Part shown: positions 31,801 to 44,300 of the stretch, in pieces
Layout of the letters: every line of letters begins with the position of its first letter
Numbering within the stretch: the first letter of the stretch is position 1
Assembly: GCA_021234535.1 (NCBI GenBank)
Contig: CM037845.1
Coordinates: 9,850,143-9,914,142, forward strand
Direction of reading: 5' to 3'
Source: Stichopus chloronotus
Taxonomy: Eukaryota; Echinodermata; Holothuroidea; Aspidochirotida; Stichopodidae
DNA: 64,000 nt
Position numbers and translations under genes: made by a program
Notes under the pieces: generated by a model
Told to the model about the DNA's origin: nothing
The model's input: the letters and a program-made list of their open reading frames with translations, nothing else
Database searches by the model: none

Positions 31801-34800
31801 GGCACCAACATGATAAGAGTATTTTACCTGTCGACTGACGGAAAACTCGACGAAATGAACACAAAAAATATCTACAAAATATGAACATATATGAAAAGGT
31901 ACATAAATTTAGAGAATTCACACTCATTATTCAAATTCAAACTGTGTTTCTCTGTCAATTTAGAGGCTTTCTTCATCAAAAGTTGTCTGCCCTGCTTTGT
32001 CATCGCGATGGGCTTTCCCAGCCGACTCATCTGGAACACGGACCACAGAAACGTTCAAAAGTAGAGCCTGTCTTAGAGCTACCATATCTTCCTCTAACAA
32101 ACAAAATACGGTTTGGATCCCAATCATTTTAAACCCACTTTTTTTGCACCGACAAGAGATCCTGGCAAAATCATTTTCCCTTTTTTGTTTTCAAAGATGA
32201 ATCCACCACACTGTAACAAAAATTGTGACAGAAGTGGGTGTGTGTGTGCATTATTTTGTAACAGAACTCTGCCCAATGCTTAGTTTCAAATTGACACTTT
32301 CTCTGGGATTAAGGTCAGAGATTATCCTTCTCAGTTCAACTTTGAAAAAAAAAAAAAGCATGAGTATAAAATGATTTGCGGCTTTCGCCCACATTGTGAA
32401 TCTGCCATACCCTGTTGACCGGCTCACACGTCGTCGCGATGAAGTATAATACTACATTACAACGTAATCATTAAAAACCTAGCGCGCGTGTTTGTGCCCA
32501 GATAACGTTTGCCTTCAATGCTGCACCGATCCAACGTGACCTACATCTGTGAGAGCATGACAAGCAAAGTTGACACTCAAACAAGTATTAAGTCCGACAC
32601 AGAGGCTATATGTAATTAACCTGAAAATATTTGCACAGATGGCTTTCAATGTAAATGGGTAATTCAACTTGGTATTGCATACATGATGTATATATATACT
32701 GCTTGAAGTTAATGATACCTGTACCTTTACTATTGTCGGGAAAATTACCATAGCAACAAGCAGACAAGATATACCTGATGATTTAAGTTGCAGCCATAGT
32801 GTTTGAGCTGTACTGGTTAAAGATAGAGAAAATACAATCCAGGAAAAGGTTTTAGTTGACAATATTTATGTGTAAAACTGGTCTTAACTGGGCCTGTTTT
32901 GACTCCGGCAGGGATCTTGGTCAAAATCAATGTGATGACTCACATCCGATGGGCACTCTCAATAACACCTATGGAATAAACCGGACATCATGTCTGGAGG
33001 ACAAATTAGTATTGTTGTTTAAATATCACCAGTGTAGGAAACATCTCAACACACACACCCCTACCCCCACCTTGGGATACTCACTGACACCACTATTGCA
33101 TTCAGTACAAATTATCAGGTGACTTTCTAAATGCATCACACACTTAGAGAGGCTCAATTGAGTAGGTTCACAAATCCTGAATATTTTGTCACACCCGCTG
33201 AGTATAGCTCATGTGAAGATGGTCCAACTCTGAGATTCTGAAGATCTGACACACACCTGAAGAAACAGTGATATGTTAATTAACGATCAAAATCACTTAT
33301 GGCAAACCTGTGACCGGGCACTTTTTACCATAAGCTATTAACCATAAGCAACCCATGTTCATATAAAACTACAATTTCTCACTTTTCTAGTAACTGCAGC
33401 AAAAGATGCATGACTTAGACCTAATTGGCATGCAATAATTTCTTTTAAACTCATCACAAAATCAACTGTACTGACCCAATGAGCCCCTTCAAAGTAAGCC
33501 ACACTGAATTAATACAAGAAAATAATATGTACATGTCAGTCAGTGTCATGGAACTGAGTTCCACAAAAAGCTCCTACTGATTAACAAAAGTGCTTGATGC
33601 ACTAACACTTAACAGATTTTTCACACAGTCTTGAATTTCTGTCTGAAACTGTGAAAGATCTCAACAGCCTAAGATGACCGCAATCGTGGTTGATGAATGT
33701 CAAAAATTCCAGTAATGCCCACTTCCAGTGAAACACACCCTATAGTGCGTCTTTCTTATGCCAGTGCCACATTGTTCACGTTCATCCTATCCCTTTGGAA
33801 TAACCAATGATCTGCTGCCCTGATGGTAACTATTGTGGTCAAACCTCACTTACACTAAGTTGAAAATTGGATGGGCAGCATGAAACACAATATCCAACAA
33901 GTTGTCACCAAAAAGTTAAGTCGATGGTCTTGAAGAAGAGTGCTGGCAAATGGTCTCTTCTGTATTACCATTCTTAAACCTATACACATTCAAACATTAC
34001 TGTATCAATCCCTTTGTGCTCTTGACAAAAAGCTGCGTGAAAGTAGCATGCGAGTCCACGACGACAAACGGTGTTCAAAAGCAACGACAACCACGTAGGT
34101 GTGAAATGATCTCGTCGGCAGAAAATAAGGCAAACCAGATATCACTCAAATAAAACAAAGAAAACATCATGTCATGTGCCCTCAATAAACATGACTAACA
34201 AGGCACATGTTGCTTGAAAGTGTGAAATGAGTTGAATCCTGACAGGAACAGAATGATAGACTAATTTATCAACTAAATTTGACACCCCCAAAAAAAAGGT
34301 TAAGAAAAAAGGCTAATGTTTTCTTGTGCAAAAAGTTACACTTTTCCAAAGAGGTGAACATATTCACAGCGGATGTAGCAGAGTGACCTTTGGTTTTCAA
34401 AATAATCAGCGAGGTTCAACCATGTCGTATCATTTGACAGCATGTCGACTCACGCATGAGACCTTGATTGTCTACTCTGTCTCGGCATCAAAAGATTAGA
34501 AGCTGCCTACAGACATGTTGACGGAAAATGTGTCAGAAGCCAGAAACTGTTTCTTGAACAGGAATTCAACAGAAAATGAAATAAGCATACACATCTAAGC
34601 CCTCTTTCAGAGATATGCCAAGTATTTGGGAGCCAAGACAATCCCTTGTGATTCTTATTTTCATATTTGAATTTTTGAGTGAATTCTGCTACCCAATCAA
34701 AGCATGCTCAAATGGCAAAGATGAGGACATTTCGAAGACGCAACGTCAAAAAGGAAACTGTAAAACACTTTGGCCAAATGCAGGGCACATTTGCCAATTT

Positions 34801-36877
34801 CTTTGAATGTCCCTTGTAATATAGTGCTTTCTATTTTAAAAGGATCAGGATGTGAACTGCCTTCATTGAAAGCCATTCAAATTCAGTACACTGTATATGT
34901 TAATAATCAAATGGCTGAATAGTGCAGATACTTGGGAAGGGAACATGTTTCACCACAGTGATCTGGTACGGATTCGTCCTCGCTTCAACTCGAAAAGTTT
35001 CTTTGCGGGAAATTACAGTTACAGTTGGACTGGAGTGTCAATCAACTACAGCAGTTCTTTGAAAATTTCATTAGTCAATGTTTCATGCAGTCAAGTACCG
35101 TGAATGAGTCAGACCTTTGATAAGATTCTTATGACAATTAATAATGTAAAATAAAACCTTGACATACGACAAAATTACCGGTGACAGATAGTAAGAACAT
35201 GGCAGAAAACAACTGTAAAGTCCACTTGTGATACTCACTGGCAAGGGTTTACCTGCTGACTATCTCACAGGCGGAATGGTTGCTATTTTTCCTTCTATCA
35301 CGCATGACTTATTTGACGGATGGCGGGATGAGGGGTGTACAAAGTTGGGGTGGGGTAGGTGAAACGGGAAACATGGCATCATTTCTCATCTTTTGTGAAA
35401 AGAAAAATTCATCATAATGCAACTAACATTCAATTTAAAAAAAGGCAGGGAATATGATATCAGATATTTAAAACCAACAAAATGTTAATTCTCTACTTGC
35501 AAACATCAACCACCTCACTGGGCAAGTCTTTCAATAAATTGGAGAAGATACTGCCCATTTGAAATTGACAAAGTTCCCAACTTCCTTTGTTTTGAAATCA
35601 CCCCAAAAATTGTGGCAGTCTTCTACCCTTTTCTACACTACTTTTAAAAGCAATATTTTCCTCAGTGAGATACTCAAGGCTTCATGTAGGCACTTTATTC
35701 TCTTTGACCTTATTCTATTCACAGAGAACTGTAGTACTTAGCTGTTGCATTAGAATCAAATTTAATAATGCAAATCAGAGATTTTGTAACTACATGACAA
35801 AAGTGACATCGGCAAGAATACGCCAGAATAGGGTTAAAAGAAAACAACCTACACCACTTTATGTCCTTTCATTGATCCATCCCTGAAAACTGGACAGTCC
35901 ATGATCTGCTCCCTGTTTAAATCACTTTTACAGTCAGACAAACTCTGGTTGAAGTCCAGATTTGGCGATGGTACTTCACTAGATTGAAGGCAGGGCTTTG
36001 TATGTTATTCGAGTGCCAGAAACAGCAATTTCCCCAACAGGGTACACCTGGCAATCTGAAACCTGATACAGGTATAACCATCGCTCAGATTTTGTCAACT
36101 AGAAACACTTTCGTTGTAAATTTACACACAAGGCATTCATAAACCCGTTTATGATGAACAAAGCACTGTACTCCCTGCCAGCTTCCAAAACTCCTAGCAG
36201 CTTACATTATGCAAATCTTGATGCAATTAACATAATAGTCCCATTCTGCTTTTGAGAATGTGTGCCACAATTTTTTTAACAAACCAAATCATCAAATTCA
36301 GTGCTGAAAATAGTTAACGACCAGACCTAAAGAGCAATGTGCCTCTTTGTTCACACACAATGTGGCTCCTCTACACAGTGTTAGGAAATTCAGAAAGAAT
36401 GTATGAATCGAATGAAAATATTTCTGAGGTTTGGTCAGTAAATGCTGAGCTGGCATCTTCAGCACTGTCAACATGGCGATTTGTTCTTTATGTCTACACA
36501 GACACATTCTGACTTTGGTTTGGTCCTAATCTTAAAATCCTTCAGACTTTGACAAAACAGCAAAAAAAAAAAAACTTCAGAGCCCTGGCAAAGATCACCA
36601 ACATGACACGGTCACACAGACAGGCCACCCTACAGTATCAGGCATGATATCGATAATTTGGGTTTTCAAGTTTTACACCAAAGCATGAACAAATTTTGGA
36701 GAAAGTTTGCTCTAAGAATTAAAATCCTTGACGTGAAAGTAACCTGACGATGAGTCACTTGTGCCTCTAATCCTCGGTCTCCAGTGACGAGACACACTGA
36801 CGAACCACTTCCGATTGTTCTGTGCAGCGTGCGTTTGAGGGATGACTGCCGCTATGATGAGGATGCCTCCCACAGAC
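28860..36877 (-). other. Non-coding region after SOBP, possible long 3' UTR
   Basis: No open frame here has family signatures or good splice sites. Plus-strand A-rich blocks at 28.97-29.36 kb read as U-rich RNA on the minus strand, as expected of a 3' UTR. Small hydrophobic open frames around 29.2-29.8 kb result from these U-rich blocks. Nothing else recognised. Confidence 0.4.
35694..35699 (-). terminator. SOBP: Candidate poly(A) signal AATAAA for SOBP (proximal)
   Basis: An AATAAA hexamer on the minus strand about 1.2 kb past the SOBP stop. The sequence following it is not clearly GU-rich, so this is only a candidate end. Confidence 0.25.
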
Positions 36878-38379
36878 TCAGTCCAGGTACCTACGATCTC
36901 GTTTTCTCTTATACTGGACCGAACCGTTTTCGGACGGGGAGGGACTTTCCCACCTCTGCTCGACTCTTTCCCTCTTGTTGGGAGTTGAATACGACGACGT
37001 ACTGGGCTCTGACTCGGGGACGGACTCCATACTTCTGACCGGAAGCCTGCTCAGGCTGTGGCTCCTCTTGAGGTCGTCACTTGAATCTGGGAACCTGCCG
37101 ACCTCCGTGAGATTCAGCGCAGACTGGGAGAACCTCTTACTGAGATGGGAGCGAAGTGCTTCCTTGACAGTTTTTGAAAGTTCTCTGGTTTCTTGTTCGC
37201 TGTGCAAAGAGCTGTTAGTGCTGGTCTGTGACTGTACTGTGCCGGCAGTTTTCTGTGGGGACCGAAGCACATTGACACTGTTAGGGCTGGGGTAGTGGCA
37301 CACTGGAAGGTCCATGCTCGCGCTCCTCTGGAGTCCATGGAGTCGCACAAACTGGTTCAGGCTCGTGCGATCTGGTACTGGCAAGAAGTTTTGGTACTTA
37401 AGACTACCGTGATGAAAGACACCTTCTGGTGGAAGGGCAGCCAGGGGAGGATACCCCGCAGGACCGGTGCTGCTCCCAGGGACACTCTCAGGAAGGGATG
37501 TCCTGGTCACTGGGTAGAAGGCAGAAGGGAATAGGTTCTGTCTGTTTGGTATACTTTTGGATGTTGACGGCTGATGATGGGATGAAGGCGCTGGTGTCCG
37601 CTCCGTGAAAGCAGCAGTATGCTGGGCCATCTTGAAAGCCTTAGATGATACTGGAATGGGTACTGGTATCGGGCAAGGAACAGGCACAAAGACAGGGTAG
37701 GGTACCATAACGGTTGGCGGAGGCAGAAACACCCCTTTTTCAGGTTTCAGTGGTTCAAACTCACGTCCAACTTCGTGTGTATTTGAAGTCCTATGTTGAT
37801 GTGACCTGGTCCTCGCGCTACCCTCAGATATTCTTGACTGCACACCATCCACACCACTTCGTACAACAACAGAAGGGCGGGAATTCAAAATGTCATCCAT
37901 CGTGAAGGACTTTTGCAGTCGTTTTTCTTGCACGTGTTTAATCCTGTGATCTGGAGGGTACCTGCCTTTTGAAGATCCTTCAACAGAAGTTCTCTGAACT
38001 TCTTCTTTACCGTGAACATCGTTGCTAGTGCTCTGTTGGATGTCATTTGCATACCGCCTTTGCAACATCTTTTTAATCTTTGTGTCCCGGTCTTTCCCGT
38101 CTGCCATGTCCGAGGAGTGGATGGCGACGCACTTTGGACTGCAGAAGAAAAGCCTGACCTCCTTGTGGTGGACCTTGTGCATTTCAGCCGCGAGGCAGAC
38201 TTTTTGACAGCGGGCGCATGACTTCGTCCGGGTGAAGTAAGACCGTCTAAATGCCGCAAAGCATTTCTCACTGCAGAAGGCCTGCGACGCCACCGCCGTG
38301 TTCAGGGTGTAACGCTTGGACCCCGACGACTTGCACCAAGCACAGACGATCTGCTCCTCAACAGATTGGCCCAGGGTAT
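36878..38379 (-). CDS. SOBP: SOBP coding exon 4 (zinc fingers to C terminus)
   Basis: 1502-nt terminal exon from the acceptor CTCTCTCGCAG|AT (starting after one base of a codon) to TGA at 36880-36878. It encodes residues 120-619. Finger 1 begins at CAWC and closes with FCSEKC; finger 2 begins at CARC and closes with FCSPKC. Then come a basic helical stretch (KIKKMLQRRYANDIQ), a Ser/Pro-rich region, the PYPVFVPVPCPIPVPIPV motif, a low-complexity Ser/Thr/Pro tail and a basic terminus. The two fingers lie within one exon. Confidence 0.92.
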
Positions 38380-41300
38380 CTGCGAGAGAGCAGCCAAAAA
38401 ATGTGATTTGTTGGGTATCTTTCTAATGAGAAAGTTTGCTAGGCGGTATGCAAATGACTCCAAATTCTTACAACTTGAACGAGTGAAGTTTATGTAAAAA
38501 AGCTCTCCAACCAATGTCCAACAGCGATTGAGAAGAAACAACAAGAAAGCAAAACCTCTGGTGGAAATTGTGAAACTGTGAGAAGAAATGATTGCTTAAT
38601 ATAATTTTAATGTTTTTGTCCTCCCATCCTCTCCCTCTTCCCACCATTTCCCCTCTCTCACCACATGAAAAAAAAAAAAATTATAAAACAGCAAAAAAGT
38701 AAGCTTGATATGAGCCTGGTTCACAAATGCAATTACCCTGTAGATCATTCACGTTCAGGGAACACCATGATAACAATGAGGATAATTTGGTCTGTTTTTC
38801 TTTTTTTTGTACGAAATCGGATCGAAGTGGACAATTTGATCCTGAGTGCACGAAGAGGGCAAGGTCGATATCTTTCCAACATCGGGTTGGATCTTTCCAA
38901 CATCGAGCAAGAACATGGTTGTGATTAAATAAACAGAGATTCAGGCAGGCTGTGTTTATTGCTGTGTCACTAATAACTCATTAAAAAATTTTAACGGCAG
39001 GCAAAACTATTTTTTTGAAAAGCTGGGCATGGAAATGATTTATTTTACGAGAGGGTGATCTAAAATTAGAGAAAATGATTTTTAGTTTCTTGATGCATGT
39101 TTGTGCTGAATGCAGGAAACACAAAGCGACAAGAAAACTGAAGAATATTGTGCGGCATTTAAAGCAGCAGTACAGCAGGTGTGTAAGTAAGAGTAGGTGT
39201 GAAAAATACTGTAGCAAGAGAGGACCTAGAATGATGCGCTAAAGGATTTAATTGCCGATGTTGAAATAGTTGAAAACCAAAAGCACTCGTTTAGATGGGG
39301 TTTAGTACCAGCATTGCCTCAGATGTGACAACAGGATTTTCGCGCTTTCCAGTGAATTAAGTTTCATGACTTTTCCAAACCAAATAAGGAATGTCTATGA
39401 CCTTCCGCCTGAAACTTCACATAAAGTTTTCTGCAATAACTGCAAAAGCCAAAGCAATGTGAGGTAAAGAGTATAACTTTTACACTTTGATATTACCAAA
39501 GAAAACACATTTTGATGTCACAAGTGGGAAAGAAACAATGTCACTTTGTGAAAATCTACATGACATCTCCAGGACTTCATATTTCCCTGAACTTCAACGT
39601 TTTCCAGACCTTGACATAATTTCCAGACCTTGACATAAGTTTTCACGGCCATCCAGGGTTTTTCCACCGGCGGAAACCCTGTGAAAAGATCTGCTGTGCT
39701 GTCCCCTTCACAATTTAAAATTGAGCACAAACTTGTGTCCAAAACCATCTACTGTTCATGGTATTTTTAGGTACCTAAATTGACACATTGCAACTTTGGT
39801 TTTAGTAATAAGCAAACTCAGATGACAAAACTAGCATAGGGCCCTGATTGTGGCACAATATCATGTAAATTTATATCACAGTGGTTCCATTTTAGATGTG
39901 CTGTTACTCTGTGGAGTATTCTGTGTTACTTTGTGACCTTTTGTTAATTTCTGACCAATCAATGGATCTTTAAACCCACAAGAGACATGCTTTAGACTTC
40001 ATTTTCTCTTGTTTTTAAAAATTGGGGCATACACTTGAGAGGAGTTTGAACTTTAAAGGGAAACATGACGTTACAAACAAAGTAGTTTTGACCATTGTTA
40101 AACCAATCAGTCTCACCAATAAATATTTGCAAAGGCTTCATCTCCTCTAGGCATCATGCGTAACACGAGTTACGGCAGATGCATCACTCAACTTTCGGAA
40201 AGTTTGGGAGAACAAACTATTCTTGAGCCACAAATGTAAGACCAAATTTTTATTTGTGAGAAACCGACTTCTTGAAAAGATGGCCAACATCCTCCCTTAA
40301 TATTTTGAACATTATTTGTGTTTTTAAGTATTGGTTTAAAAACGACTTCTCTGTAGAACAAATGCCTTACTTCCCTTACACTACCTTTCATGTTAACTGA
40401 AAGACCACTTTAGTAAAAGACATGGCTGTGTCACAACCGTCTACCCTCATCTCTGCAGGAGCCATGTTAAAGGTTCATTTGGAGATGGAAGGCACAGACA
40501 AGAAAGTGAGCATGTGCCTTCAAAATGGTAAATTAGAGTCGATATCGATAAGTTTGAGAGCATAAAGGTAAAACCAGATGGCGATGCTTATAATTAGCAT
40601 AATCAGTCGAGTTTCACATCCATTAGTTTTGAAAACTGTAAAAATGTTGGTATCTTTGACTGGCTTGTACTGGTTGCATGTGCAAATTACAGAAGTGCCA
40701 ATGTGAAAAGAGTCTGTTCACAAAATCTCAAAACCCACTAATTGACGTGGAACGAATGAGGATCCTATTAGTATGACCATTTGCCATTTGTATGTGAAAA
40801 ACATTTGACAGGACTGAAAAAAATGAGCGAATTTCACAAAATATCTCTTCAGAGGTGTCCCCTCAAACAGTGAAGCAGTACAGTTGCTGGCTGTTCATAC
40901 AGTAAGTGGTGATCTGTAGAATATCTCCAATGTGGTTGCCGAAAAAGCAGGGAGGCTCCTTCCCCGCAAATTAGTGCATGGGGAGAGGAATTTATGTATT
41001 TTAAAAGAAAGTTTGGCACTTGGGGGAGATTTATCTCTTTCGTTTTCAAGAGAAACATACTCTGTCATAAATTCAGCCTCTCCTTGCGAGAAATAAACAC
41101 TTTTCTCCAGCACTGACCTCCAACCACAGTCCCTCCCCCTTCCCCTCAAGAAACTGCTTTGGATTCACTGACGAGCAACCACCTTACCTGTTCCCACTCA
41201 GTCCAGAAAAAAGACTGTTCATGGATTACAGACACGCATCAAAGAAAACTATAAACTTGCAGCATCTTTTCATGACTCACTACACCACCTTTAAAATCAT

Positions 41301-44300
41301 CGGTGACAGTCACACTTTGGATGGTACTGTCAACATAAAATGGCAGCAAATACATTCATCCATTAGCCAGATTCATACTTTGCAAAATGCAGCCCCTACG
41401 AAACTTATTCAACTTCTTTGGAAAGAGGAGAAAAAGTAGTGCTCTGCTGATGTGTCATGTAACAGACAAATGTCTATTTTTGTGGTGGGGGAGGGAGGTG
41501 GAGAGGGCCAGAGGACCAAATACCCCAATGCACTCTAGTTTTTATTCAATGTGTACCAAACCCATGACAATGTTACACAAAGACAAGACAAAAAAAAGCT
41601 GTGGCTGTAAAAACATCAAGTCTTACACACAATGGCAAGTGCTGAGTTCCATTGGCTAGTTCCATTGACACAAAGACATCAAATTACTTGTAAAAATATT
41701 TATAGCTTCTAGGTTTTGCATCTTAACAAGGTTACAGAAGGCCTTATTTGGTAGAACTGAAGAGTGTTTGGGATTTTCGAGCCTTAATTGAGGTGTTTGC
41801 AATACAAGGGCCTTTCAACCTGTAGAATTGTCCAGATAATCTGTTATGATGGAGTTACTAAAATGGGAAAATTAATAAAAAAAAAAACTTAATCCAGGAA
41901 AGGGCTATGCAATATGTTTGGACGTCCTTTCCTTGTGTTCTTCTATCAAACTGAGGACGGACTGGACACTGTTTACAACAACCAAGACAGACACATACAC
42001 AGTACACTTCATCGGAGTGCAAAACATTAGAGCAGCTTTCATATCTGAAAATTTGAATTTTCAGTGTAAGGACAAACTTCAAAAGGAGTAAAGCAATCCA
42101 TGAAACCAATCAAACCGGCAGCCTTCACTGAAGGAGGGCAGTATTAATTTCCATTAATGGATTAGATGAGGCAACATAAAGTATTGAAAATTACAAATAA
42201 ATCTTTGTGCATGGCAGCATAGCAAGCATCCAGACAGAGATTACCATGACCAAATTAAATACATTCAACTTTGAATCAAATGGCAGATTTCCGCAGGAAG
42301 ACAAAAGTCTACTGCACTGTATACATGTACGAATCTCAGTACGATCTGGCTTGCGGGAAAATGAGTCTTTGGATGTTTGTGAATGAAATGTCACTTAATA
42401 AAAGCAGTAACATCACCCCAAGCTATATTTTTGTCTGCCGGATAGCAGAATTATTTTTATTTTCTAAACTGGTTCTACTTTTTCACTAACAGCAAATCTG
42501 ACAGATGCACAGTAGCAAATATTACACAGCGTATAAGATTATACATGTGAAGGGATCTTAGAAAGGCTGTGGGAGGGACTACATGTAAGTGGTTGGGTGA
42601 ATTGAAACTGCCTGGGGTGACGAGTTTTCGTCTTTAATAACCAGTAAACCTTGCTGACAGCATCTGTGGCTGGCCAGCATTCTACAACCATCTTTTCTCT
42701 TACCACCATTGCTGCTAATTACCTTCACATTTATGATTATACCAAATTTTATCTTTTTTTTTTTGTCATATCATACTACTCTGTGAGCATCGTTTAAAGC
42801 GACCTATTTGTTTTATGAAGGAGGGGGATATTTCAAAGGGAAGTGGCCTGACACACGGAAATATCTGTCATTAATATTACATTCTGGTCCATTCAGGAAG
42901 GGAAATTTATAGGATGATGAGGGCACTATTTCAGTCAGTGAAGGTAAAATACTGTGTGAGCAAATAGCAGAACTACTTTGGATTTGGTGCAAGAATATAA
43001 TACGATATGGTAGCACAGCTGGAAGAAACATTTGCAGTTAACAGATTTGTGAGAACAAAAGATATATTAACACTTAGCCTAGACAGACCAACTTTAATGT
43101 TTAAGTTACTCTGTTTAGACAGTGACAATCCTTTAGTCTCAAATTAAGTCAACCCTAAACTGTGCATTCCATGAACTAACTTGTGTTGAGATGATACGCA
43201 TGTACTTCTTTCCTCATCCTATTAAACAAAGAAAAATAAATGTCCACAATATCCCCTCTTCCAACAAAGTTGAATAATCTGGACTAGTTTCCACTTCGAA
43301 ATTCGAGACGCCTGAACGACCCCGCATTTGCAGACTCTACTGAATGGCTTCGTCTGCATGAGCGCATGTTCAGCATTAGCAGTAGTATACAGGATATATA
43401 TGCCGTACATTCGTCACTTTAAAAACTTTATGCCAGTGATGACTGACTTTTAATGCAGTACATTGCTATCAATTAGAAAGTTTTTTAATGAAAATACACA
43501 GTATTCTTCAGTATTAGTCACAATATCATGTTTGGTAAACAATAAAATCTTGCTTGGTTCTTAACAGCTACTAGCTCGTCAACTTGAGCCTGCACGGCTC
43601 ACTCTCAAAGCAGGCCAATGTGCGCAATCTACACTTCACCTGCGACATGTCCTTGAGCAGGGCATGTCGGCCGAAGAAGACGAGTTGATCACCAACATCG
43701 TGAGGATCATTTTCAGCCTAGTCAGACCTACAGGAAGTTTGTAAATGCTAGAATTTTTTTTCGTTTTGGGAGCTAAACAGCACAAATTTTCGATGGTTTC
43801 AAATGATTTGTGTAGTATGACAGAACAACTTCAGGGACATTGCTGATCATTGTCTTCCTGAAATGACAGTTTTATTAGCCGAAGATGCTGAGCCTCTCAT
43901 GAACTGCAAAACATGATGAACATTTGTTAAATATTGACCAATTGCTATTACAAAGCGCAATTTCAGAGTCAAAACAAATATCAAGGTGAAAAAGAGGAAC
44001 ATGAGGTAAGCATTTGGTGTAAATTTGTACCTGAATTTATTTGGATCAATGTTCTTTGATATATTGACAATGAAAGGTGTAATACGTCACAGAGTCAAGG
44101 GGACTTGACACCATGCACATGTGACATAACTAGTATGTACAGTACTTTCTCTTTAAATTTTTCATAGGATTGTCAGCCCCACAAAATTTGCTTAACAAAA
44201 AATGATGCCACCTTTAAGATCTCACTTCAAGCTTGCAATACTCACATGGAGGTGAAAGCAACTGACTGCAAGAGTTACACAACACAAGATTGAAACTTTG

